Positions 1-10,833 of a stretch of 64,000 nt of DNA are shown here, in pieces. The notes below the pieces were generated by a model. That model did no database searches. It had not been told where the DNA came from and saw only the letters and a list, made by a program, of their open reading frames with translations. The stretch covers positions 35,667,326 to 35,731,325 of the forward strand of contig OZ022260.1 of assembly GCA_963978905.1 (NCBI GenBank). Direction: 5' to 3'. Positions within the stretch are counted from its first letter, which is position 1. Each line of letters begins with the position of its first letter. Source of the DNA: Trichostrongylus colubriformis. Lineage: Eukaryota > Nematoda > Chromadorea > Rhabditida > Trichostrongylidae. The position numbers were made by a program, and so were the translations under genes.

Positions 1-252
1 ATAACCAAATTATGGGAACGTGGCAAAATAATTATAGGAAAAGATAAAGCCGCTAAAGGTACCATGGATCGGAAAAACGGGCGGGATCTGTGCAATATCG
101 CGAGAAGAACTGAAAGGGGCGGAGCAAGCGTAAGAATGAGTTTATGACGGAACAACGTGGAAGATGTGTTGTAAGTCATAAAAAAAGTAAAGAATCCGAG
201 CAGCGAAAAAGGAGCGAAGTAAACGGCAAGGAAATTAAAAGGGAGCGCTCAC

Positions 253-3200
253 CTTACAATGACTAAACAGCCTATGTTCGTCCAATGCATCTTCACCATA
301 GCATTTCTCATCACACACAGAACAATGTAGAATTCGAATCTAAATCTCATGTTTTGACAGAAAAAATGAGGTGAAAAACAAGGCTCCAAAAGCCACAGGA
401 TAGCTAAGGTTATTGGGTGTGCATTGTTAGGACAACGCAGCATGGTACATGCTATGCGTGCGAGCTAGGGTAGCCGTATGGGGTTGGATTCAAAGGCGAT
501 CGTGTCCAGACAAGACAGAGGACATGTAATCGCTTCGCGAACCAAGAACATACGGCGCCTTTGGCTCGCAAGCATCTCAGTGCATGCCGTGTTAATCCCG
601 TTTTAACAATACACAGCCAATTCGATCGTCACAAAAATGATGCCATATAAGATTCCTTTATAGTGAAATTTATTGGGAATATCCCGATCCGTTTTCTGCT
701 GTTTACAAATCCTACAGGCAAGACAATTTGTCTTTTCAACTGAAAATTGCGTTGAATTTGGTCCCCTTTTTGAAAGAATACCCAAATGTTTATTGTGAAA
801 AAATTATATTCAGTATAGAAGAGTTGTAAATCCTATTCACCTCCTTTGGAATACACTGTCCCAATAAGATACCGTTTCTCATCGGCGACAATCGAGAAGC
901 TTCCAATTTCTCCGTAGGTTGTTCCCTGAATCAGGTAAACTCGTCCAGATGCTGCATACAATGGGGTCGTGCCACCTACTTGTCATGGACGAGTTGTACA
1001 TGCATAGCTAATAGTTCACGAGATTCGAAACCGATACGGCATGAACCACATTCCATAGAGATTAGCTCGTTCGAGTGGCTCAAAATGTGCTCCTGAACGA
1101 TGTTGATTAGAAAACCCCATAATTAAATTGCAGTCAAAAAATCAATGAACTAGAGAGTTGGGAAAATTTCTCGGTTTATAAGTTCCGTCGAGAAACCGAT
1201 AGTATTGCACCCCTCGCCCGCCAATCGCACTGACCGGCAGCTTACTTTTCTCTATCTCTTCCATGCCTACTCGTTCATTCCATGACACAAAGTGTCCTTC
1301 CAGTACTAACAGACTTCCGCTGCCAAAAGACCGCATCTAATGGCATACACGTAATTTTTAGGCTTTCTTTCGGTAGAGTGACTATTACAAAGGCTGGTGA
1401 GAAATTAATATAAAACACTTCTGAAACTTCGTCAAAGTCATTAACTTGAAAAATTACGGGCATTTACTACAATATCGTGACTGACGATAGCATACTGACA
1501 GCTCAAAGTTGACCGGAAATCGGAAATCGATACAGTGGTATTATAGTTTGGAACGAGATGCGGATAGATAGTCATGAATGCACAATTATACCATTTTTTG
1601 GAATTCCCAAATTGAAACACCATTCAAAGGAATAATCTTCCATGAAAAATAGGTTTTACCTTTACCCATATATTTATGCTGTATTTGCCTAATATGGGCC
1701 GCGTGAGGAGTTTCACGCGAAAAAAGCGAGAATGTGGTTGAGATACAACACTATAAAGTCTCGGCCGAGTAGGCGGGACCTCCTAGTAAGGGTCCATCTC
1801 GTCGTCCGCAGCGGTCGAAAAAGCATTATAGGAACATAAAGTTACGTAAACAGACCCAGTCTCCCTTCCCAAGCGCAGATGAGTACGAGACGAGGCTTTT
1901 ACCCGGAAGCCCCGCCCACCCGACCATGAATTTAAGGAGCTGTATCTTGGTCGAATTCTCGCCTATTCGCGTTAGACTTTGCATGCAACCCTCATTAGGC
2001 AAATACAACATAAATATATGGGTAAAAGATAAACTCATTTTTCCGTGAGCGATTCCTTCAACTGTGTACTGATTCTCGCTGTCCTGCAATTACCCAAATC
2101 TGTGGGCTACGCCTGAAATCGAAAAAATGGGATTTCCATTACAATAAGTGGGTTTTCCAAGCTGCATTATCTCGACTTTCCAGTATGCTGTCTACAATAC
2201 GATTCAGTTCCCCTCTCTTCGGAGAACGCTCCCCATTTCTAAGCGGTTTGTCCATTACTACTAATTTCCCCAGTCTCAAATTGATCAGTTGTACAGTACT
2301 TACAACGAAATCCTTCTGTGTTTCTAGTGTCTGCCCGCAAACAGTACAGTTATGCTGAAGTCGTAGATGATTTTCCATGAAATGCTGATTGAAGGATATC
2401 GCATCGCCATACGAAGTTCCACATTCAGCACAGAAACGTACTGGACGGCGTACTTCGAAATGAGATACGAGATGAAGTAGCCGAGCCTGCATGGAAAACA
2501 CAGCTATCAGTAATAAGGCCCTATGAGGAAAAAACTACTACTACTACTCGCACTATACATATTTGATTGTGAGCTCAAACGGCGAACCTTTCATAAAGTA
2601 AGTCGTATTTTAAATGTTCCTATATTTGAAAGAAATTCTGTTCAAAAGGATCGCGCACGGACATTCCATCGTATCACTTTTTTTGAAAACCAATATACTA
2701 TATATAAATCATGAACAAAAACAGACAAAGAAGCAAAAACTCTCTCCAAGCTAAGCAGAAATCGAAAACTTGAAACACAATAACAACTTCTTCGAATTCC
2801 CGCCCACACTTTTTGGCTCTTAGCATTTGTCGAAGGACAGGAGCGCAGTTCAAAGTTTCCCGCCCTATGTCAGTTTGGTACGCATTTTGTGCCTCTAAAC
2901 CCGTGACCACTGGCACTCCGTTCCCGGAGTCCTTGTGGCCCTGCCCACGATACCAACTGGACAAAACTTCAATGGGAGTATCTTAGCCGCATTTCAATTT
3001 TTCCGCGCGAAACCTTACGTGTTGCCCGTAGTGAACAGGAAGAACATAACTGCATATATGGGAGGGGGAGGGAGGGGAGAAAACTCAAACTTACGCAGGG
3101 GACTTTTTTAACAGATCAAAAAGTGAGGTAAAACAGCGACTAGTGCAGCGCGGAGTAACACTTCGAACCATCAGTCAAGCCCTAGCCAACCGAGGCTGAA

Positions 3201-5758
3201 TCCTTGGGAGTCTTGAAGCCTAAGTGAAGCGTGGCGTCAAAGGATTAGTCGACGTCATTACGACTCCCATCCACCGAAGATCACACGACGACCCTTCTAC
3301 CGTCTGTATGCAGCGCCTCTTTGTTTGCTGTCAATGCCACCGATTGGGCACATACGTGTAATAACTATTTTGAGCGGTGAAAGGCTGGAGAATAGCGAGA
3401 AATCGAGCACGATTCATTAGTGACTTCCCATCTTTTACTACTGCCCAACGGGCAAATTACGACCCACAGAAGAAGATTACTCTACTCAGGTTATCTACTG
3501 CTTTCTCTGTAGAGTAGCCCTTTAATGTTATCGATTTACACTTGACAGTCAATCATTTTCGGCTTGTGATTAGCTTGATTGTTTTGTGAATAGCATATCC
3601 CACATCTCTCTTTGGTCTATTTTCAAAAGGATAAATCGTTTGGCTTTGATCAATCAGGATTTTTTCGGGATGCGCCACGCACTTTTGTTAAGTGCAACTT
3701 ACGCATTGGCTAGAAGCGTCACAATGTTCTTGCACAGAATAGAATACCGTCCTGTCCCACGTAGTCTTTCCAGATGTCTTATGAAAAAATGGGGTGGAAT
3801 TACCATTATGAACCATTTTAAGGCTTTGCACCCTGTTGTGCAGAACACAGATGCTTTGTGTCTCTATTTTACTATCTGGAAATGGCGTATCCTACAGATG
3901 TCGTCATTCAATCGCGAGGAACATGAAACATTCGGAGTTGAGCTTGCCTAATTGGTAGAGCTAGTTGGGACAGTAGCTCCACTTTCCATTTTTATTTTAT
4001 TATAGTTATTAATAAAAGTTTTGAACCGGTGGTGATGACAACCGGCTGGGGTGTTTCAGTGAAAAATGACGCTGCCCCCAACTACATGGTCGGAGGACCG
4101 CATCCCGTATCAATACTCGCCCGAGCAAACTAAGGCATCCTCTTCTGCCGGAACAGGTGGATTGATCCACACTCTCCTGGGAAGACAAAGCAATGAACGA
4201 ACTGTGCACTAAGTAGCTCCCTCTCAGTCACAGGTAATCAACTGCCACACAATTCTGAGCGGCAGCAGAATGCGAGGAGCATCCCGAAAAGGATGGATTA
4301 ACACTAAAAAGTTTATTCTTTATCGTCCATTCTCTTGATGGCGCAACTAATTTAACGCACTGCCAAGGATAACTACAAAATGGGATCTGTGGACATATGT
4401 TATCTGTGAGCGAACCTTTCACCCAGTTGACATGGTCTAGCAGAACCCCTTCTTGAAAGAGCACGTCTTGAAGTTTTTATCGCGATCCCGTTTTTAGTTT
4501 TTATCGCGAGTTACTGCGAGGGCGGAGCAACGTTCACGGTTGGCTGATTTATCCACTTGCCCGTTTGCATCTTACCCCTTCCACCGGCGAGTGATGCAGA
4601 GAGGAGAAAGGGAAGAAGTGAGAACGAGAATTTTCGGTTTCTATATCGGGCTTCTGATCGTTTTATTCCATCTTCCTGCACTGTTACATTAACCTCGACT
4701 TCCATATTCCACAATCATTGAAAATTAAAATCAAATTATTGCACAACTTATCAAATCTATCTCTTCCGTTCTCCTAAATATCCCGAACACCAGCTTATCC
4801 TCGGTAAATCCCTCATTCTTTTCCGACTTTTCATGGCAACTATCAATCAACGTATATCCTTTCTAAAATAGCAATAAACGCGATGCTCCGCCCACCTGCG
4901 TGTCGTTAAAAGAGAGCGGGCATCGTGGACATCTGCTGGTCTCTTCTCGATCGTTCAGATGTCCTCTCATGTGAATTACAAATGCGGCAAATGATGGCAA
5001 TGCGGCAAAACAGTGCTGACATTCCAACGAGGGCACAGGCTGAAATTCAAGAAATTTCCAAAAATATCCTCACTGAGGAAACACGTATGTATTGAGGTTC
5101 TTTTCAAGACACAACAATGATATTCTGACAATGACGATGTAGGTTCAATGTCCCTGGACCCGGCAGCTGCTGAGATTTCCCAAGGGACAACTCGGGCCGT
5201 GGTAGTTTAGCCGAAAACGGCTCTCGAGAATTCTTCTAGCCAGACAGATAGCCGAAAAATTTTAGCTGACGGGGTGGCCTTCCCATATCATCCAACTGGG
5301 AGGTTCTCTCACTCAAACAGTTACTCCCACAGTAACCCGTTCATAATGAAGACTGGATCAGCATTTTTTTACGACTTACCATTGGTAGATGTTCTCGAAG
5401 GGTGTGTGTCTGTAGGTCCGAGATCGTTTCAAACCAAGCACCACAGAATTGACAGTCCAGCTTCATTTCATTATTGATTGAATTATTGATTGTATCCGTT
5501 TCGTCATCACATGGCTCAGGTTTCACTTGAGCGCTATCGAAAAGCAGTCGCCTTGAAAAATATTTTGACTTTCTCAAAGGTTTATATGGCAGAAGATCAA
5601 TAAACTCACTTCTTCTTGAAAACTGTCTCATCGCCATTAGCAGTGCAGGATTGGGATCCGCCCTCTGAAAGAAAAATATTTTTTTTTTCAATCTGAAATG
5701 GCTCAAATAAGGGCTCACCTTTGACTGGTTGGGGCTTCAGTTGTTTTCGTCGTGACAT
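253..5758 (-). CDS. Multi-C2H2 zinc-finger transcription factor with N-terminal MSRRKQ motif (5' part, eight exons)
   Basis: Exons read right to left: 5719-5758, 5610-5664, 5380-5551, 4896-5039, 2304-2486, 980-1092, 841-925, 253-339. Phases agree throughout (293 codons) and the gene continues off the left edge. The protein opens MSRRKQLKPQPVK. In SALL, BCL11, FOG and ZNF423/521 proteins this motif recruits the NuRD corepressor. Seven zinc fingers follow. Their cysteine pairs lie in CQFC, CQHC, CPRC, CAEC, CTVC, CGSC and CSVC; finger 7 ends H-x4-HC. Three fingers are split by introns (after codons 137, 198) and become complete only when spliced, which supports the model. Fingers lack TGEKP linkers and the SALL paired-finger signature. 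The first, with FETISDLQTH, resembles ZNF423/521 (OAZ) fingers. Inferred role: nuclear DNA-binding regulator recruiting corepressor. ZNF423-like is my first guess and the SALL gene sem-4 my second. Exon 7 (841-925) is the least certain. Confidence 0.8.
1628..2057. mobile_element. Palindromic MITE, TTAA-family, diverged copy in a zinc-finger gene intron
   Basis: A 430-bp inverted-repeat element with AGGAAT...ATTCCT ends. Its arms contain the same landmarks as the element at 10401-10833: a TATTTGCCTAAT block, TTTCACGCGAAAAAA, and a centre with AGTTACGTAAACAG. It has diverged clearly from that copy and the arms no longer pair perfectly. It lies in the intron between exons at 980-1092 and 2304-2486. 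It has no coding capacity; the short ORFs across it are mirror images of the two arms. Confidence 0.75.
2487..4895. other. 2.4-kb intron of the zinc-finger gene with repeat fragments
   Basis: No exon is needed here: exons 4 and 5 join in phase to complete a zinc finger. It contains a purine-rich GGGAGGGGGAGGGAGGGG run near 3061-3078. It also holds two copies of the dispersed TGCGCCACGCATTC repeat, forward at about 3640-3710 and reverse at about 4245-4300. A tandem GTTTTTATCGCGA occurs at about 4472 and 4497. Nothing else is recognisable. Confidence 0.5.
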
Positions 5759-6856
5759 TGCTGAGGATTCGAGTTGAAGTTCGTGAATGGTGACTGTCGT
5801 TGACGACGTGAACGTATGGTCTGTTGTGGTGCACGTCGTGCAAGAGCGTTCGTTCGTGTATGAGAGGAGGCAGTATCCGTGGAGGTCCCCCCGCCGGCAG
5901 CATGGTCCCCAGGGAATTCTGTTGATTGGGGCGGTCGCGTTATCCTCAGAGAATTCTCGTTCTCCCCTTCACGATGCCACGCCTATCCACGAATTAATTA
6001 ATTCGACTTTCATCGCCCTTCTCCGCCTTTTCCCCTCATTGCTTCTGAATATTGCTGGGTGAAAAGAGCCGCTTTACGGACAATAGACAGGGATAAATGG
6101 GCATTTAAAAGGCATACGGAACGTGAAGAAACGGGTGTCGAAGGATTCCAGGGCGCTCTGGCTCAGATAAATCTGAAAATTCCGCATTTGTTACCATCTT
6201 TAAGTAATATACGTAGAAATAAATAGCTTACTAGTTTATTAAAATCAATCGAATTTGCTCTGTGATGGGTAATTTTCACTCTATTGAACATCGTTTCTTC
6301 CTAGGATACTTATGAGCTATCTTCATCATTTAAATGCATTGAAATCAGTTGCCCATGGAACCAGCATAAATACAATTCGAATGTGTCAATTGTTGAGCGG
6401 GTCCTTGTGGGATGCGCCATGCATTCCACTTCTATCCAGGATCGCAGTAACGTTTGTACACTTTATACAATAGTAGATTACGGGAAAAGGCCATTGTATG
6501 CTTCGTCAACGTTTTACGAGCGGAATTAAAAGGATAGGAGACTCGTTTCACCAGTTCGGCAATGATCCCCGCACCATGCCCATAGAATCTGCGTCACATG
6601 TCTACTTCGCTCTAACTGTAGACCATCCAGCATTTCTGCTCATTGAGCCCTTCAGAACAAGATATGCCTTTCGAAAACTGTTCGAATGAGCCTGGAAGAA
6701 TGTGCAAGGCAGATAGAATTGCCGAAATCCGAGCAAGTGGTCATTTGCACCCGGCCAGCATATGGTGCCAATTAGGAGAACAATGCGTCTCCTGAGTTTC
6801 TCGATCCGCGGTGACGGGTGAAACCACTGACTGTGTTCTTCCAAAGCATCATTATA

Positions 6857-7020
6857 TAGGACTGGAATTACATCTGTACTCCACTTCGGAGCACCTGATA
6901 GGACGTGGACTACGGCTTGGGTGAGGGCAAGAGTGAGAGCTTGATACACTCCCACCGAAAGCCGTAGGCCACGCCCTATTAGGCGTTCCGAAATGGAGTG
7001 TATGTACACTGGAATAGGGT
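6857..7020. repeat. Long imperfect hairpin (about 70-bp arms)
   Basis: The left arm (about 6857-6930) and right arm (about 6945-7020) are inverted copies. ACTCCACTTCGGAGCACCTG on the left matches the reverse complement of the AACGCC/AAATGGAGT block on the right, and GGACGTGGACTACGGCTT matches the reverse complement of AAGCCGTAGGCCACGCC with few mismatches. The loop is about 15 bp. No ORF; probably a solo MITE or foldback unit. Confidence 0.7.
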
Positions 7021-7481
7021 CATAATGTAAGGAATACAAGTGTTTACTCAGCATGAGATAAAATTACTACTAATAATCCAGAATTCTCGAAGCTATAAAA
7101 GAAGGTGATTGAGCAGTGGCTTACATGCTTAATTCAGTTGCCCATACTACTGGTCCGCCTCCACTTGTGTAAGAGCGGGTGTTCAACCATCGTACGTGAT
7201 CGATTCCTATAAAACTCACAGTCAGTAAGACAGTTGTCAGTAGGACAGCTTCCATGTTCTCCGTTGTTCTAACCTCGGCATGATGAGATGATTATTTTTC
7301 TTTCTGTTAAGCCAGTACTAGGCTCGTAATGGAACCATTACAGGGTTGTCCGGGAGCGATCTCAGAGCGATGCCGGAAATGCTAGAAGGTTAGAGGCCTC
7401 GCCTCTGTTGGGGTATTTTACAAACTTTAAAGCTTCGGAATACTTCAGACATCTGAAGAAGACGAGGTCGAACGTAAAGCT

Positions 7482-7651
7482 GCGTTCATACTCTACGGTG
7501 CCGGCGGTAGGGCGTGGCTGTGTGTATTGCGTCTCCGCCTATTCCACCCTACCTCGTTGCCTGCGTCGTCTCTGCACCTTCCCTATGCCACTCTTCCTCG
7601 CTGCCTGTGAACGAAGTCACGCCCTGTCGTCGTTGAGCATGAACGTGGCCC
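7482..7651. mobile_element. GC-rich hairpin MITE, copy 1
   Basis: It is bounded by GCGTTCATACTCTACGGTGC at the left and a GAGCATGAACGTGGCC end that is its inverted counterpart. The interior is GC-rich (GCCGGCGG-AGGGCGTGGC-like, then CTGCGTCGTCTCTGCACC). The same architecture recurs at 36321-36489, 39039-39115 and 39504-39678. The family's terminal consensus is close to GGCCGCGTTCATACTTTGCG. Confidence 0.75.
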
Positions 7652-9179
7652 AAGGTCCATGAAGATTCCACTACTAACCTCGTATTGGTTAAAAAAAGAA
7701 AAACAATCGACGCCAATAAGACAACTATTATGTAGTCAAAGGAGCCATAAAAAACTTGCATAACCATTTATTCCTTACTGCGCATCATACAGTGCAACCA
7801 ACGACATTCTAAACTTTTTTTGGAATATCAAAGAATTAACGCAGACATATGAAGTACCATTCTACTGCGATCACCGAGCATTTAGCCCTATAAAAGGGAT
7901 GTAGTCGTAGTTCAATAATAGAAATCTTTATCAGAACCATTACCTAAATACTCCTGATGGTTACAACATATTATGCTGCTGCAAAATTTTTGCGATATTT
8001 TTGCAATTTTTTCTTATTTACTTTCAAATTCACTTAGACAAGAAAATAGGCCTTAAACTCGAAGTAAACTTCATTGTTTCTTAGAAATTACCTCCATCGT
8101 TCATATTTGTCTTTATTCATATACTGGTACACATTTGATTTCAAACTTGAAAAATTAAAAATTAGGCTAAGTAAATGAAAATTAAATTGATCTAGCGCGG
8201 TGCTGCGTAGCATGACCGCCCTGCATTCGCTCCAAAGCTTAGGTAGTACTGGTAAGAACGAGCAGCCGAAAGCCATGTGAAAAATCGTCATTTTTTTGAG
8301 GCAAACGTAGAAATTGAAGGGACAGGTGTTTTGTGTGATTGTTCTGAGCCCCCTTCACTATCCATGTACCCATGAAAATTTATAGAAAGTTCTAGAAAGA
8401 TTGAAAAAATTCAGAATTTTGCAGGCACCTTTGCAGCTTCATATTTACTAGTTCAAATCATCGCAATGAGGAAATTTTCGTTCCAGATGAGCTCGCCATT
8501 GGCGATCATTTTTTAAATAATTTTTGATCCATTTATTCCTGTGAAAATAAAATTTCGTCAGGATGCATATAAATATCTACAAAGTTTTCCCGGCATACTA
8601 AAAAGTGCCGTAGTTTATCAAGAAGAAAACCACCCTTCTAGCAATGAAATACTGAGAAATTATTCTCCAGAGCTTGACAGCTGAACCGAGTTTAATAATG
8701 TCTGCTTGGTGTCCCCTCTAAGTGGCGCTTTACATAAGCATTTCCCATGTCCCTAGGGACGCGGTGTGGTGCTGTGCGGAGAGATTAGACGCACGACGCG
8801 CACAATGAAATTGCTCCCCCTCCCCAGCCTTCCTCTTCTTCTCCAGCCGGCTCTTGTCAGACTTACACAGATGTCGTTTAGGCTGCGTTGAACGATGAAT
8901 TACGCCTCAGTGATTCACTAGACGTTTTGCTGCATTGGGAACACCGCCAATACTGCAATTTCATATCTTCAACTTCATCGAACCAAATTATGGGAAAATA
9001 TTTTCCTCGCAAAGTGGAGTTAATTACAGAGGCAGGAAGTGGTGTGCTGGTGTTTGTCACTATGTACTGCTGAAAACCGAATTTCAAACGTCTTCCATCC
9101 ATTCGGAGTACGATAACAATTACCAGCCTCATTCAGGGGGTCACAATATTGAAAACCTGTCAAAAGGATAGAGGATAAG

Positions 9180-9262
9180 GCTTTCGGCGGTTATCAATCC
9201 TTTGTTGGGATGCGCCACGTACTCTAGTTGCATTCAAAATCGCAGCTACAGGTGAATGCGAA
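9180..9262. repeat. Dispersed TGCGCCACGCATTC repeat, forward copy
   Basis: It reads GGCTTTCGGCGGTTATCAAT, then CCTTTGTTGGGATGCGCCAC, then TCAAAATCGCAGCTACAGGT. The same order of blocks appears at 20860-20938 and, reversed, at 18286-18350, with shorter matches elsewhere. It is non-coding and lies just left of a mariner. Confidence 0.65.
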
Positions 9263-9363
9263 AATACGCAGAATACTTCTTCTGTTGCTTAATTGAGCAA
9301 ATTTTTTCGTCACATAAATAAATAATCGCATAGATCTTCGCACTCTCCCCTACATAATTCGTA

Positions 9364-10250
9364 TTAGGTTGATTCATAATAAATCGGACAAATGGTAGTG
9401 ATGATTTCTAGAGATTATAACTCAGTAACGAATTAACGAAAATGGACGCGCGAGGTACCGTTGGAATGAGTATGAAAAGCTCTTCAAAGTACCGCAAAAT
9501 AATCACTCCAAAGTAAATTCATTCCGCCACAATGCCGCACGATTTCAAGCGGTCCAGAGACCACATCCGCAACGTCATACTATTTATATCGCTATCTGGC
9601 CAGGAACCAGCGGATATCGGCAGACGTCTGATAGAAGTTCACAAGGAGCATGCCCCCGGCAGAAGTACACTGTAGTTGTAGCATTCGAAGTTTGCGTCAG
9701 GCGACTATTCCATCGAAGACGAAAACCGCGGTTGGTGGAGCGTACACGGCGTAGAGTACTGGGAGCTGCTCGATGAAGGTACCACAGTATCCGCCGACGT
9801 CTACGTTAGTCAATACGAGAATTGAAGGCAAATGTCCAAAGTTCGCAACGGCGGCAGTCACATGTCTACTTCCAACACGACAACGCGAGACCGCACATTG
9901 CAAGATCGACCAAGGCCGAGGTGCTGTCTTACAGTTGCTCCGTGCTTCCACACCCACCGTACTCCCCAGACCTGGCCCCTTCAGATTTCCACCTTTTCTC
10001 CCAGAGCCAACGCCACCTGGACGGCCAAGACTTCAAAACTCGCGACGACGTCAAGACGGCACTCGGCAACTTCTTCGAGCTCCAGTCTCCGGCCTTCTGG
10101 AGCAAGGGCATCCATGATCTGCCTAACCCGTGGCAGAAGGTCATCGATAAAGATGGAGCATATTTCAAGCGAATCCCAGTTGTCGTTAAAAAGTTGTACG
10201 ACAATGATTAGAATTTGTCAATTTGTCCGATTTATTATGAATCAACCTAA
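9364..10250 (+). mobile_element. Mariner-family element, internally deleted (copy 1)
   Basis: An 887-bp element with inverted termini TTAGGTTGATTCATAATAAA and matching 3' end, flanked by TA on both sides (9362-9363, 10251-10252). Interrupted frames encode mariner transposase pieces: an N-terminal helix-turn-helix stretch, a GDYSIEDE block, then HDNARPH, a YSPDLAPSDFHLF-type block and a C-terminal tail at 9822-10211. The catalytic pattern is D-D34D. The region carrying the first catalytic Asp is missing and frameshifts occur, so it cannot make transposase. Copy 2 (25439-26337) is nearly identical with the same internal junction, so this is an amplified deletion derivative. Confidence 0.93.
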
Positions 10251-10400
10251 TAGCAAAGGAGCTTACGAGAGGCTGCTACGGAGACTAGAAGATAACGTTC
10301 GAAAAGTTAAATAAAATCCAACGAAATTTGGATAACTAAAATACGAGGAAGAAAATGCCTCAAAACACAAAAAGGGTTAGCCACACAACTTCCTGCAGTT

Positions 10401-10833
10401 TTAAAGGAATCGTCCACGGAAAATGAGTTTTTGTGTCACCCATGTATTTATGTTGTATTTGCCTAATGTTGGCCTCATGCAAAATTTCACGCGAAAAAAT
10501 GTGAATCTGGCTGAGATACAGCACCACAAAGTGCGGTCCCAGTGGGCGTGGCCTCCGTGTAAAAGCCTCGTACCACGTCCGCCGTGGTCGGAGACGCATT
10601 GTAGGAACAGAAGGTTACGTAAACAGTCCCACTCTCCGTTCCCAACGGCGGTGGAAGACGGGACGAGGCTTTTACACGGAGGCCCCGCCCACTGGGACCG
10701 CACTTTGTGGTGCTGTATCTCAGCCAGATTTACATTTTTTGGCATGAAATTTTGCATGAGGCCAACATTAGGCAAATGCAACATAAATACATGGGTAACA
10801 CAAAAACTCATTTTCCGTGGACGATTCCTTTAA
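10401..10833. mobile_element. Palindromic TTAA MITE, well-preserved copy
   Basis: A 433-bp sequence whose two arms of about 190 bp are inverted copies. It begins TTAAAGGAATCGTCCACGG and ends with the exact reverse complement. Arms share TTTTTGTGTCACCCATGTAT or its near match, GTATTTGCCTAATGTTGGCC and CACCACAAAGTGCGGTCCCA. TTAA lies at both outer edges, as in piggyBac-type target sites, although it could also be part of the termini. Near-identical proteins predicted from opposite strands are only a mirror effect. Confidence 0.88.

Larger units (their letters stand above)
5759..9363. other. Upstream region of the zinc-finger gene, no gene seen
   Basis: This region lies 5' of the MSRRKQ start codon and probably includes its 5'UTR and promoter. 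GC-rich sequence at about 5780-5960 borders the start. Farther out are a long inverted repeat (6857-7020), a GC-rich MITE (7482-7651) and dispersed-repeat copies near 6409 and 9180-9262. ORFs on either strand are short and show no family resemblance. Confidence 0.4.

Noticed and set aside
838..975. Unspliced minus-strand reading frame through 841-975 ending at TAG, which could be read as the end of the zinc-finger protein
   Set aside because: The alternative with a CTGATTCAG acceptor at 926 and GTGAAT donor at 840 keeps phase and leads in frame to another zinc finger at 253-339, so the spliced reading is preferred.
10401..10833. Two 136-codon ORFs on opposite strands with nearly the same protein
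   Set aside because: A mirror effect of the palindromic MITE, not genes.
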